Shown: piece after piece, positions 1-8,293 of the stretch
Position numbering within the stretch: the stretch's first letter is position 1
Layout: every line of letters starts with the position of its first letter
Source: DASYXZ01 sp035946625
GTDB taxonomy: Bacteria; Acidobacteriota; Terriglobia; UBA7540
NCBI GenBank assembly: GCA_035946625.1
Contig: DASYZE010000032.1
Location: 100,637 to 164,636 of the forward strand
DNA: 64,000 bases
Direction: 5' to 3'
Translations under genes and position numbers: made by a program
The notes under the pieces: generated by a model
What the model saw: the letters and a program-made list of their open reading frames with translations, nothing else
The model's database searches: none
Told to the model about the DNA's origin: nothing

Positions 1-90
1 AGTCAACAAAAGTATACGGAATAAAGGAATTTTATCGGCCTTCCGCATGAGCGCGCCGTCAGCGACGGCGTGAGATCAAGACTTAAAGAA

Positions 91-107
91 GGCAGGGATG
101 TCCTGCC
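91..107 (-). terminator. Possible terminator hairpin after tRNA-Leu
   Basis: GGCAGG (91-96) and CCTGCC (102-107) form a 6-bp stem with a 5-nt loop. On the minus strand it is followed by TTCTTTAAG, a broken T-rich stretch. It lies about 90 nt past the tRNA 3' end. Weak candidate. Confidence 0.35.
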
Positions 108-197
108 CTGGAAAGTGAGGCGTTAATGAAGGATGGTTCCATCCGGATGCGCCGAGGCGGATCATGGTGTTCCAGTGCAAGCAAAATGAAAAAAAGA

Positions 198-514
198 TGG
201 TGCGGGCGGGGGGAATTGAACCCCCACAGGCCTTGCGGCCCAACGGATTTTCTTGCCATCTGCGGCTTTCGCCGCCGCCGTCCGGCGTTTGTGGTCTGGA
301 CTATCCCTTCACCTTACCTCTGATTGGGTCCAGGGCTTAGGTGCTGCCCGTCTAGTCTCTACACCTTCCCGGTCGGAATGTTCCGTCCGGGCTTGGCTCG
401 GGATTGCCATTTGACAGGTTTCCCCGAATTTGAGCAGTTCTGCATCGCCGGTTTCCCGGCGAGCACTCAAGTTGTGATTAAGTCCGGTGCGTCTGCCAGT
501 TCCGCCACGCCCGC
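198..514 (-). tRNA. tRNA-Leu(UAA), interrupted by a group I intron
   Basis: Read on the minus strand, the 5' exon runs from 514 to 480 and starts GCGGGCGTGGCGG, with a D-arm typical of tRNA-Leu. The 3' exon runs from 251 to 198, carries the T-arm GGGGGTTCAATTCCCCC and an acceptor strand CGCCCGC that pairs perfectly with the 5' end, and ends in an encoded CCA. Joining the exons gives the anticodon loop CTTAAAA (anticodon TAA). The first anticodon-stem pair (C27-T43) is mismatched while the other four pair. The long variable arm expected of tRNA-Leu (GTTGGGCCGCAAGGCCT) is present. A TATGAT hexamer at 539-544 (minus) could be its -10 box. Confidence 0.93.
252..479 (-). other. Group I intron in the tRNA-Leu anticodon loop
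   Basis: This 228-nt insert lies between U34 and A35 of the anticodon, the position used by the known tRNA-Leu(UAA) group I introns of cyanobacteria and plastids. The exon before it ends in T and the intron ends in G, as group I splicing requires. Conserved core segments are visible on the minus strand: AATTCGGGGAAACCT (P/P4 side), GCAATCCCGAGCCAAGC (Q side), AGAGACTAGACGG (R/P7) and GATAGTCC (S). It has no open reading frame for a homing endonuclease. Probably self-splicing; this is inferred from sequence only. Confidence 0.9.
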
Positions 515-561
515 GTGACCGGCCATCTACACCTGTTTATCATAGTGCAGCCAAGCGGAAT

Positions 562-1857
562 TTACACGTCAGATATGTCATCGTTCCCGGTCGGTTTCGG
601 CTTTTCGGATGGCATTTGTTTCTTTTTTATTTTTTGCCTCATGATGTTGATCGCGGCGGCGTCAAGGTTTGTCTTGATGTGCGCCGCATAAAACTTTTCG
701 ATCATCTCGACGCTGGTGCGGCAGTTTTTGGCGATCTGGTAGATGTCAGCACCTTCCATTAGGCGCAGACATATATATGTATGCCGGAGGCTGTAGGCCG
801 TGCGGGGCCGGCCTTCACGGTCGAACCTGAGATTTTTCTCCTCCAGGATCGTCTTGAATAACTCGCGCTGCCATTTCGGAAAAATAAGGTCCGTCGGTTC
901 CGGAACGCGCCATCCCTCGGACCCATTCTTCGCGGATGGCGGTTCGTTCCCGTCCTTGAGTGCGTCGTCCGCGCGTGCAGGGCGGAGTCTGTCCCTCAGT
1001 CTCTCGAACGGGCGCACGGCGCCGTTCATGCTCTTGCAGTAGCCGACACCGCGCTTGCCGCGCACCTCGATCTCAAGGATTTTACCGATCTCGTCATCTT
1101 CAACCATTGTCACGTCGCGGAATTGAAGACGCCAGGCTTCATCGGGCCGGAGGCCGGTGTTGGCCGCGAACAGCACGTAGTCGTGAAGCTGTTCCGATTC
1201 CCATTTGTAGCGTGCCATCTTCGGCTCGCGCGCGCGTTTTCTTGTGGCCTCGTAAAGCTTTTTGTATTCCTCGGGAGAGAACCAGGCCCGGTGCGAGATT
1301 TTCGGGGATGACCGGTACGGCTCGGAAAGATCGGGAAGGCGGTCGAGCCATCCTTGCCGGACGGCGGTTTTCAGGGTCTGCCTGAGAGTCACCATTTCCT
1401 GATGCATGGTGTTGTGGGCCGGCGGCTTGCCGCGTTTCGCCACCGCTTCTTCGTGGCGATGAATGCGGTATTCCTGAACCTTGCCGGAGGTGACTTCTGA
1501 AAGGCCCAAGTGGCCGAAGAACGGCACGAGGTGCACCGTGGATCGCCAGTGCTGGCCTTTGACGTAGTCCTTGTTGCGCTCTCCTTGTGTGATGATGTCG
1601 TATTCACGCAGGTACTGTTCCGACGCTTCGCGGAAAGTTTTTTCTGTTTTGATTTCTCCGTTGCGGAGTTTCCCCCGGAGTTGGAGATACCAATCCTCGG
1701 CGATCTCTTTGGCTTTGGAGAGGCTCTCTTCCTTTGTGCTCGTCCGGCGGTTCTTCCCGCCGAGATAGCTGGAACTCTGCCAGCAACTGCTGTTCGGGCG
1801 TTTGTAGACGTGAACTTTGCCGCCCATGATCGTGTATTGTTCCGCCACGGAGGACAC
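562..1857 (-). CDS. Tyrosine recombinase / phage-type integrase
   Basis: The 431-residue product would cut and rejoin DNA at attachment sites through a tyrosine nucleophile. An N-terminal SAM-like DNA-binding part (about residues 60-190) precedes a catalytic domain carrying the first Arg in NTGLRPDEAW, the HxxR-type box in SLRHTYICLRL, and the nucleophile in IEKFYAAH. The start is uncertain: GTG at 1857 sits almost on the G-rich ribosome site, while GTG at 1848 is better spaced from it. The gene lies between an intact intron-bearing tRNA-Leu and a tRNA-Leu 5' fragment, all on the same strand, as expected for an element that integrates in a tRNA gene. No other element gene (excisionase, cargo) is visible between the two tRNA sequences. 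Confidence 0.88.
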   Translation of the reverse strand: MSSVAEQYTIMGGKVHVYKRPNSSCWQSSSYLGGKNRRTSTKEESLSKAKEIAEDWYLQLRGKLRNGEIKTEKTFREASEQYLREYDIITQGERNKDYVKGQHWRSTVHLVPFFGHLGLSEVTSGKVQEYRIHRHEEAVAKRGKPPAHNTMHQEMVTLRQTLKTAVRQGWLDRLPDLSEPYRSSPKISHRAWFSPEEYKKLYEATRKRAREPKMARYKWESEQLHDYVLFAANTGLRPDEAWRLQFRDVTMVEDDEIGKILEIEVRGKRGVGYCKSMNGAVRPFERLRDRLRPARADDALKDGNEPPSAKNGSEGWRVPEPTDLIFPKWQRELFKTILEEKNLRFDREGRPRTAYSLRHTYICLRLMEGADIYQIAKNCRTSVEMIEKFYAAHIKTNLDAAAINIMRQKIKKKQMPSEKPKPTGNDDISDV

Positions 1858-1861
1858 CCCC

Positions 1862-1932
1862 CAACTCTTTCAGAAAATCGCGAAAGTGTGAAAGAGTTGT
1901 GCAACAGTACTCCGGAACAGACTATATGTCAA
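1862..1932 (-). promoter_or_regulatory. Integrase promoter and 10-bp inverted repeat in its leader
   Basis: On the minus strand TTGACA (1932-1927), 17 bp, then TACTGT (1909-1904) forms a plausible -35/-10 pair. Just downstream CAACTCTTTC (1862-1871) and GAAAGAGTTG (1890-1899) are perfect inverted repeats separated by 18 bp, ending close to the start codon. They could be an operator or an RNA hairpin that limits integrase translation. Confidence 0.5.
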
Positions 1933-1982
1933 TAACCTATTTAATTTATGTAAGTTGATTTAATTTTGAGATGATTATTTTA

Positions 1983-2024
1983 GGATTTTAAGTCCCTTGC
2001 GTCTACCAATTCCGCCACCCCCGC
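1983..2024 (-). pseudogene. 5' half of a second tRNA-Leu(UAA), candidate attachment site
   Basis: The minus strand reads GCGGGGGTGGCGGAATTGG, a D-arm, and an anticodon loop CTTAAAA, then breaks off after TCC of the anticodon 3' stem strand. No variable arm, T-arm or acceptor 3' strand follows; the sequence becomes AT-rich and leads into the integrase promoter. It differs from the intact tRNA-Leu at several positions, so it is not a fresh duplication. The shared GGACTTAAAATCC around the anticodon is a natural core for site-specific integration. Confidence 0.8.
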
Positions 2025-2394
2025 GGGCTGAAAGTTGGCCGCTTCAACAAATGTATCACACCGAGCGTCGGCTTCAAGGTCTTCCTCAGATTGTGACCCG
2101 TCGCGTAAGCCATCTCAGAGCAATACGCACGGGCGGAACTCAGCTGGCTCGGGCCGCTTGACTTCACCCATTCCCGGCTCTAGCATGGATTCTACCGGGG
2201 GTGATTTCCCAAGCGCGCCGGGATTATTTATAAGGTCAACCGTCAAGGAATGAATGGGTGGGGAGATGGACGCTGCTGGTTCTTCCGCACGGCGCGTTGG
2301 TGGTGCAGGGGCAAGTTATCCCCCTTTCTGCGTGATTCATGTCGTTTCCAAACGCTAGTTGACAGTCAGTGCCGGTTAAGTGCGGGGGCAAGAC
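2025..2394 (+). other. Intergenic stretch without a gene
   Basis: No coding signal was seen on either strand. Its right end carries a 22-bp segment (2365-2386) that matches 18 of 22 bases of a segment at 12938-12959 ahead of the histidine kinase gene. Confidence 0.6.
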
Positions 2395-3612
2395 ATGAAG
2401 ATCAAATTTTGGGGCGTCCGTGGTTCAACCCCCACTCCGGAGCAGCGGAATGGCCGTTACGGGGGGAACACATCGTGCGTTGAGGTGAGGCTCGCCAACG
2501 GCACGCTCATCATATTGGATTGTGGCAGTGGACTCAGGTCGTTGGGGAAAAACCTGATCCGGGAGTTTGGCCAGCAGCCCATTCACGGCTATATATTTCT
2601 CACTCATTTTCACTGGGATCATATCCAGGGAATTCCCTTTTTCCGTCCCTTGTACGAGAGCGGCAACCTCTTTGCCTTTCACGCCGTCCATCGCGGGGAA
2701 GAGGAACTGATTGGGGCTATCGAAGGCCAGATCATCAGCCCCTATTTCCCCGTGGACATGACTGCGCTCGGATCCACGCGCAATTTTTTCGATCGCGACT
2801 ACAGTCCCCTTGATATCCAAGGCGCCGTCATCACCTCGGCCCCGCTGAATCATCCGCAGGGATGCGTTGGTTACAGAATTGAAGCGGACGGATGCGTGTT
2901 TGTGTTTGCCACGGACACGGAACCCGGTTCCGATTTTCACGATCGCGCAATTCGCGAACTGGCGCGCGGAGCGGACGTCCTCGTTTACGATGCCCAATAT
3001 ACCCCCCAACAACTCCAGGGGGAGAAGAAGGGATGGGGGCACAGTTCGTGGCTGGAAGGCGCGCGCGTCGCCCGCGAGGCCGGGGTGAAGCGCCTGCTCT
3101 TGTTCCACCATGACCCCGATCATGATGACAATTTTGTGGACGGGCTGGTGGAACGAGCGCGAGAGGAGTTTTCGAATGCCGGCGGCGCAACCGAAGGAAT
3201 GGAAATATTTCTTCCTGAGCTTAAAGAGGTTCACGACTACGCGCCATCCCAACCCCGCCAGGAGCGCCGTTACCGGCTGCAGATTCCCATCAAGGTAGCA
3301 TGGACAAGCAAAGATGGGACCGAAGTCGAGTCCGAGGGATTGGCGCGGGATATTTCGAAGTCAGGAATCTACTTTGTAGTTCCCAAGGACGTCCGCGCCG
3401 AAGAACCGATGGAAATAGAAGTGGTCATTCCGGACGAAATCACCGGAAAGGGAAACCTGACATTTCGTTTTATCGCCGAGGCGATTCGGCAGGAACCCGT
3501 AGCCGGCTGGAAGGGAACAGATGCGGAGGGTGTTGGCGTGGCGGCGCGCCGCATCGATCCCCTCGAGGGCGTCGACGACCCCTTGGTTCCACAATCCACT
3601 TCCAAGGATTAA
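2395..3612 (+). CDS. Metallo-beta-lactamase-fold hydrolase fused to a PilZ domain
   Basis: The 405-residue cytoplasmic protein starts at ATG 2395, behind a G-rich ribosome site; a GTG at 2380 is less likely because the family begins MKIKFWGVRG. Residues 1-265 are a metallo-hydrolase domain with the metal-binding HFHWDH box (H71, H73, D75, H76) and the later residues D (FATDTEPG) and H (FHHDPDHDD). Residues about 285-395 are a PilZ domain with the Arg-rich QERRYR box and DISKSGIYF, both used to bind c-di-GMP in this family. The hydrolase could be a phosphodiesterase of the cyclic-phosphodiester type; the substrate is not known. The next gene downstream also begins with a PilZ domain, so the two may form one signalling unit. 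Confidence 0.85.
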   Translation: MKIKFWGVRGSTPTPEQRNGRYGGNTSCVEVRLANGTLIILDCGSGLRSLGKNLIREFGQQPIHGYIFLTHFHWDHIQGIPFFRPLYESGNLFAFHAVHRGEEELIGAIEGQIISPYFPVDMTALGSTRNFFDRDYSPLDIQGAVITSAPLNHPQGCVGYRIEADGCVFVFATDTEPGSDFHDRAIRELARGADVLVYDAQYTPQQLQGEKKGWGHSSWLEGARVAREAGVKRLLLFHHDPDHDDNFVDGLVERAREEFSNAGGATEGMEIFLPELKEVHDYAPSQPRQERRYRLQIPIKVAWTSKDGTEVESEGLARDISKSGIYFVVPKDVRAEEPMEIEVVIPDEITGKGNLTFRFIAEAIRQEPVAGWKGTDAEGVGVAARRIDPLEGVDDPLVPQSTSKD

Positions 3613-3753
3613 GAGCACCTGGTATTTGTTCTCTGCGGTGCATCGTTGAGGCAATCTCAACCGGGGTCCGATTTTTGAATGACCCTCCCCTGGCGATTCA
3701 TTTCGCGGTGCCATTGGGTTTTATCGGCTTCATTGTTCTGCGGAGGTTTGAGG

Positions 3754-5640
3754 TTGAAGCAATCGACTGCCCCCAAGCTTTCCGGCGCCACGGCCACGCG
3801 CCGCCTGGCCGAGCGACTGGCCATTGAACTTCCCATTGGGGTGAGAGTTTCGGGGAGAGGGAAGGCTTCACCAGAGCAGACCCGCACGCTGGACCTCTCC
3901 CGGGGCGGGGCATCCTTTGCCACCCGGCGATCCTATCGCGCCGGGATGAATCTTCAGGTAAGCTTTGTGGACCTCCGCCACCTTTCTTCGGGCTTGCGGC
4001 AGATTCCGGCCCAGGTGGTTCGCGTGGTCAATTCAGGCCCGGGCCAAAGCAAGGCCGTGGCGGTGCGATTTGCGGATGCGGAGCTCGCCAGCGTAATTTT
4101 CAGCGAATTGCTTCGGATGGAGATTCGCACTTCCTCGGCTCTGCTCGGGATCATCCAGGCGCTTAGCCCGGGCGCGGAAATGGGTGCGGTGATCGAGGAA
4201 ATCTGCCGAACGACGGAACGCGCCCTGGATTCGGAAAGGGCCTTCCTCTTTCTGCATGACCCGCACCAGAAAACTTTGCATTTGCGCCCCACGGACAATA
4301 TGACCGCGGGCGAGGTTCGCATCCACTGGGGAGAGGGGTTGGTGGGCAAGGCGGCCGTGCGCACGCGGCCGACCAATGTTCCATCCTTATCCGCCGACCG
4401 CCGCTACCGGCCCGACGTGGAGAAATATTTTGATGAACACACGCGGTCTGTCCTCTGCGTGCCTCTCAGCCGGGAACACGGGGTTTCGCCGGGCCTGCTC
4501 GTGATCATCAACAAGCGCTACAGCAATTTCGGCCGTGAAGACGAAGCGTTGGGCACGGCCGTAGCCAGCCAGATTGCGGTGGGGTTGCGGGAGGCCGGCC
4601 TCTACGAAAATATCCGCAGCATGAAAAATTACTACGAAAGGATCATGGAGAGCATCGCCACCGGCATCCTCACTTTCGACAAGTCGGGGAAATTATCCAC
4701 CATCAATCAGGCCGGGTGCAAAATATTTGGATTCCAACCAGGCACCGACACGGGCAGGGACTTCAAAGCACTCTTCAGCGGAACGGCCAACGCGCGCCTG
4801 GCTTCGCTGACGGGGGAAGTCCTGAGCAGGAAAAAAGCTGGCACCGCTTACGACATCCGATTCCTGCGCCGCGATAACTCCAGCTTCAGCCTTAACCTGA
4901 GCGCGCTTCCGCTTCACGACACGCACGGAAATCTTTTGGGTGGCGTCCTGGTGGCCGAGGACATCACCCACGAGCAGCGGCTGATGAATACCCTGTGCCG
5001 GTATATGGCGCGAGAAGTTGCGGAACAAGTGCTGCATGAAAAAGATAAACACAAGTTGGGCGGAACGCGCACGGAGGTGACGATTCTTCTTACCGACATC
5101 CGCAATTTCACTTCCATCTCCGAGCAGATGGACCCCTGGGACGTGGTGGAACTCTTGAATTCATACTTCCCTGGCATGATCAACATCATCTTTCGCCACC
5201 AAGGCATGGTGGATAAATTCATCGGGGACTCCATTCTGGCTGTCTTCGGCGTCCCCGTTCCCCGCGAAGATGACGCGCTTCGAGCCGCGCGCGCCGCGCT
5301 CGAAATGCAAAAAGGATTGCACGCGATTAACCGCCAACGCGCCCGCCAGCGCCAAAAGACGCTTGAAATCGGCATAGGTATCACCAGTGGAACCGTCATC
5401 TCAGGTAACATCGGCTCCGAGCGGCGCATGGACTACACGGTGATCGGAGACCCGGTGAACCTGGCGGCGCGACTGGAAGGACTGACCAAGGAAGTGAAGC
5501 GCAGAATTCTGGTGAATGACCGCGTACACGCCGCCATCGCCAAAGAAATCCCGTGCGAACCTCTCGGCCTGTTTACGGTAAAAGGCAAGCGGGAAAAAGT
5601 CCCGGTCTTTGCCGTTACTACCGATCAAGCCTGGCGCTAA
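3754..5640 (+). CDS. PilZ-GAF-PAS class III nucleotide cyclase
   Basis: Domains in order (628 residues from TTG 3754): PilZ (about 10-100, RRLAER and DLSRGGASF), GAF (about 115-275), PAS (about 285-410) and a class III adenylate/guanylate cyclase (about 425-620). The cyclase keeps both metal Asp residues (LLTDIRNFT and FIGDSILAVFG), the adenine-type Lys in MVDKFIGD, and VNLAARLEG with the transition-state Asn and Arg, so it should make cAMP. No membrane segment is visible. TTG 3754 has CGGAGG 8 nt upstream; the open frame extends to ATG 3679 without a good ribosome site. PilZ plus GAF suggests that c-di-GMP or another ligand controls cAMP synthesis. Confidence 0.85.
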   Translation: MKQSTAPKLSGATATRRLAERLAIELPIGVRVSGRGKASPEQTRTLDLSRGGASFATRRSYRAGMNLQVSFVDLRHLSSGLRQIPAQVVRVVNSGPGQSKAVAVRFADAELASVIFSELLRMEIRTSSALLGIIQALSPGAEMGAVIEEICRTTERALDSERAFLFLHDPHQKTLHLRPTDNMTAGEVRIHWGEGLVGKAAVRTRPTNVPSLSADRRYRPDVEKYFDEHTRSVLCVPLSREHGVSPGLLVIINKRYSNFGREDEALGTAVASQIAVGLREAGLYENIRSMKNYYERIMESIATGILTFDKSGKLSTINQAGCKIFGFQPGTDTGRDFKALFSGTANARLASLTGEVLSRKKAGTAYDIRFLRRDNSSFSLNLSALPLHDTHGNLLGGVLVAEDITHEQRLMNTLCRYMAREVAEQVLHEKDKHKLGGTRTEVTILLTDIRNFTSISEQMDPWDVVELLNSYFPGMINIIFRHQGMVDKFIGDSILAVFGVPVPREDDALRAARAALEMQKGLHAINRQRARQRQKTLEIGIGITSGTVISGNIGSERRMDYTVIGDPVNLAARLEGLTKEVKRRILVNDRVHAAIAKEIPCEPLGLFTVKGKREKVPVFAVTTDQAWR

Positions 5641-6797
5641 GCGGTTGAATAACAGTGGCGAGTGACAGGTGACGAGTGACAAGCGGGATTTCTGATTGCC
5701 GATCCTTCGCCGCGCTCAGAGCAAGTTTTTCGATTGACCATTTGCAAATTCCCATTTTCCTACACTTAGCCACAGTCCCGCCGCGCGGGACCGTGGGCAC
5801 TTTCTTCGCGATAACGAACCCACAGTCAATCTCCCCTTGTGGGACAGATTAACAGTGGCGAGTGACAGGTGACGAGTAACAAGCAGGCAGCGCGGATTGC
5901 TGACGGACGAATTTTCCGTTTCGGGTTTGCCATTTACCTTCCTTAATTTAACTGAAAACTGACAGCTTTCTCGTTTCCCCCCGCCCCATTTCGCCTGGAA
6001 ACGGGAATGGGGAGCGTTTTGCTATCTTTTTGTTGATATTAAAGGACATTCCGGCTTCGTTTGTCATTTTTGTCCTCGGCCGCCAGTCTCCAGTCCCCGT
6101 TTTCCCGCCTCTCATGCTTAATCCCAGGACCCTTTCTTGACCCTGTCTACAGTCTACCGCCCCCAGCCCTAAGTCAATCGGGCAGAACCCTGATGCTGCC
6201 TTAAGGGTGCCCTGCCTCACCCCTGATCCCCACGCTGTCATCCCGAGTCCGACGAGGGATCCCGATCTGGGCTCTTGAACGCAGGCTTTTCCCAGACTTT
6301 TCGAAATCGAATGCCGCTGCATCAGGGCGAGATTCCTCGTCCGCTGCTGCGGCCTCTGCGGAAAGTCGATGCGTAACTCTTTTGGATTCAACAAAGCGTC
6401 TCCGGGCAGGAGCGACGACTTTCTGCTCATCATGGGCAGCCCTACGGCTGTCAATGCTCGGAATGACAATTTTTGCATGTGTCCGTCCCTTCCTTCCCCC
6501 GTCCCAAGTCCCCAAGTCCATTTTCCCCCCGCCCTCCTGTCTACCGTCTACTGTTTACTGTCTACAGCCTGCCGCCTTCACGGTTGCATTTAGCCTTATT
6601 GAAGCGTAGATTATCCCCCGGCGCGGAGTCCAAAAGATATTCCTGGTCTGTTGGTACGGAGCGGGCGGCGAGGCTTCGAGCGAAACCGGCTTGAACAGCG
6701 CGGCGGCAGTCGCTCAAACTTTGGCCGGCCAGAACCGGTTTTATCCAAGCCAGCCTAAAGATGAGTTAGCCAAGAGTGAGAACAAGGGAGACAGGAC
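5641..6797 (+). other. Repeat-rich intergenic region, no credible gene
   Basis: Two 34-bp direct repeats (5651-5684 and 5851-5884, one mismatch) lie exactly 200 bp apart. The middle (6230-6440) is a degenerate repeat of the 'cgagggatcccgatctg' kind, and 6470-6590 is pyrimidine-rich low-complexity sequence (gtctaccgtctactgtttac). Long frames here on the minus strand (5948-6521) have Ser/Arg/Gly-rich products with no domain and fall in these repeats. Confidence 0.6.
5651..5884 (+). repeat. 34-bp direct repeat pair
   Basis: The segment starting aacagtggcgagtgacagg occurs at 5651-5684 and 5851-5884 with one base difference (gagtgac versus gagtaac). A related motif, 'aacccacagtcaat', occurs at about 5817-5830 and 10338-10351. 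Confidence 0.75.
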
Positions 6798-7913
6798 ATG
6801 AAAGATGTCGTCAAATGTATCGAGACTCTTCGGGCGCAGCTGGAACGCCATCGCAAGTCGGGTTTGAAAGAGTACCCGACACGTACGATCTTCATAGACC
6901 CACTTCTCGCGGCTCTCGATTGAGACGTGCGCGATCCAGACGAGGTCGAGCTTGAGTACCCGACAATTGATGCAAAGTCGGTTGACTACGCGATGAAAAT
7001 TAACAAGACGGTTGTCTTCCTGCTTGAGGCGAAGCAGCTTACCGATGCCCTTGACGACGTGAAATCCATAACACAAGTAGTAGGCTATGCGGCCAACGAC
7101 GGGATCGACTGGTGCGTCTTGAGCAACGGTTTGCGGTACAAGGTGTACAAAACTTCGGAAAAAGCCAGCGCGCCAGACAAACTGCTATTCGAGGTGAGCA
7201 TCGATCCTCGCGATTCTGGAGGTCTCTCAGTCGAACAGATTGCGGCTCAACTTAACCGGCTTTCGCGGGATTCCTTGGCTCAGGGAGTTCTCGACAAGTT
7301 GGGCGCGGAAATCTTTACAACTGGCAAAGTCAGGAAAGCCCTTGATCGCATGTTCATTGACGTACCGCAACCGCTCATCCGCCTCATCCGTAGAGCCATA
7401 GGAGATAGTTCCGTCACCCCTTCACAGATTCAGCAGGCGTTGGTTCGAATATGGGATGGAAGCAAATCAACTCCCGACCCCGTACTTGAGCATCCAGAGC
7501 TTCCGAAGGATAAACGCAAAATAGAGCGTGGGCCGGTAGAGTACCCGGAAAGTCATCATATTCAGGGCAAACCAAGCGAGGTGATCGAATTGTACCGGGG
7601 TTTGGACCGGTTATGCCAAGACCTCGCACCGGGCCGTATTATACGCGCCTACAAAGCCAAACACGTAAGTTGGTCCCTGGATAAAGCGATTTTTTGCTGC
7701 GCGCATTTGCAGCAAGGTGGTCTGCGCGTATGGGTGAAGACTGATCCGAAGGCGTTGGACCCATCGGTGTCTTTTGCCAGGGACGTTTCCAAAATCGGAC
7801 ACTGGGGCGTGGGAGAAGTTGAGCTAGCAATTGACAATTTAACTCGGCTGCGTGATGCCGACAGATTCATTAGAACGTCATTCGACAATGCAACTCAAAG
7901 GCAAACGCGATGA
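6798..7913 (+). pseudogene. HsdR_N-type nuclease-like protein with C-terminal DUF5655, interrupted by UGA
   Basis: A frame of 372 codons opens at ATG 6798 and is broken by one in-frame TGA at 6921-6923. The reading on both sides fits one protein: PLLAALD-stop-DVRDPDEVELEYP, where relatives carry GW before DVRDP, so a TGG-to-TGA change is likely. The N-terminal half resembles the type I restriction R-subunit N-terminal domain, with a D...ExK nuclease pattern (VDYAM... and LLEAKQL). The end (ARDVSKIGHWGVGEVELAI) matches the DUF5655 'predicted transport protein' pattern. Translation could restart at GTG 6927, which loses the first 42 codons but keeps the ExK residues. No methylase or specificity subunit is nearby, so a restriction role is doubtful. 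Confidence 0.75.
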
Positions 7914-8293
7914 ATCTACCGACCAGGACGCATAACCTGACTGTCTCCCAAGTAGGGTCGACCGCTCGCTCCGGGAGCTCGGCGCAGAAGAGCGGTGTTG
8001 GAGAAACAAAGGCGATAGATGAGCCGGTAGATACAAGCCTCGGTCAACGGTTTCTTGACCTTAGGCTATTCCCCGCGATCACGAACCCAGAGTCAATCCG
8101 TGGTTACCAGCGCAGAGCGAGATTCTTCTCCCGCGCCTGCGGGATCAGAATAACATGCGGGGACGGTAAGCGGTAACGGCTACCAGTAGCTCAATCGATT
8201 GGAGCGCCGCCACGTTCGATTTTCAAGACAACAGGGTCGTGCTGATGGTAAGTTTGAAGCAGCCGTAATCTTGCCTGTGCGGGAGGTAAAGTA
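7914..8293 (+). other. Repeat-derived spacer
   Basis: A small frame (7910-8176) covers this region but consists of dispersed repeat sequence: 8114-8135 is identical over 22 bp to 11271-11292, and 8079-8095 resembles the 'gaacccacagtcaat' motif at 5817 and 10338. No ribosome site or domain supports a gene. Confidence 0.55.

Noticed and set aside
1389..1904. 171-codon frame opposite-phase within the integrase gene
   Set aside because: Shadow of the integrase in another frame; Arg/Ser-rich product.
5948..6521. Minus-strand frames of 176 and 106 codons
   Set aside because: They run through degenerate intergenic repeats, overlap each other in two frames, and have no ribosome site or domain.
6921..6923. 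UGA read as an amino acid (recoding)
   Set aside because: Many intact genes in the window use UGA as stop (for example 38521-38523), and no selenocysteine-type hairpin was seen after it.
7910..8176. Plus-strand frame of 88 codons after the HsdR_N-like gene
   Set aside because: Much of it is dispersed repeat (8114-8135 identical to 11271-11292), and the product has no recognisable pattern.
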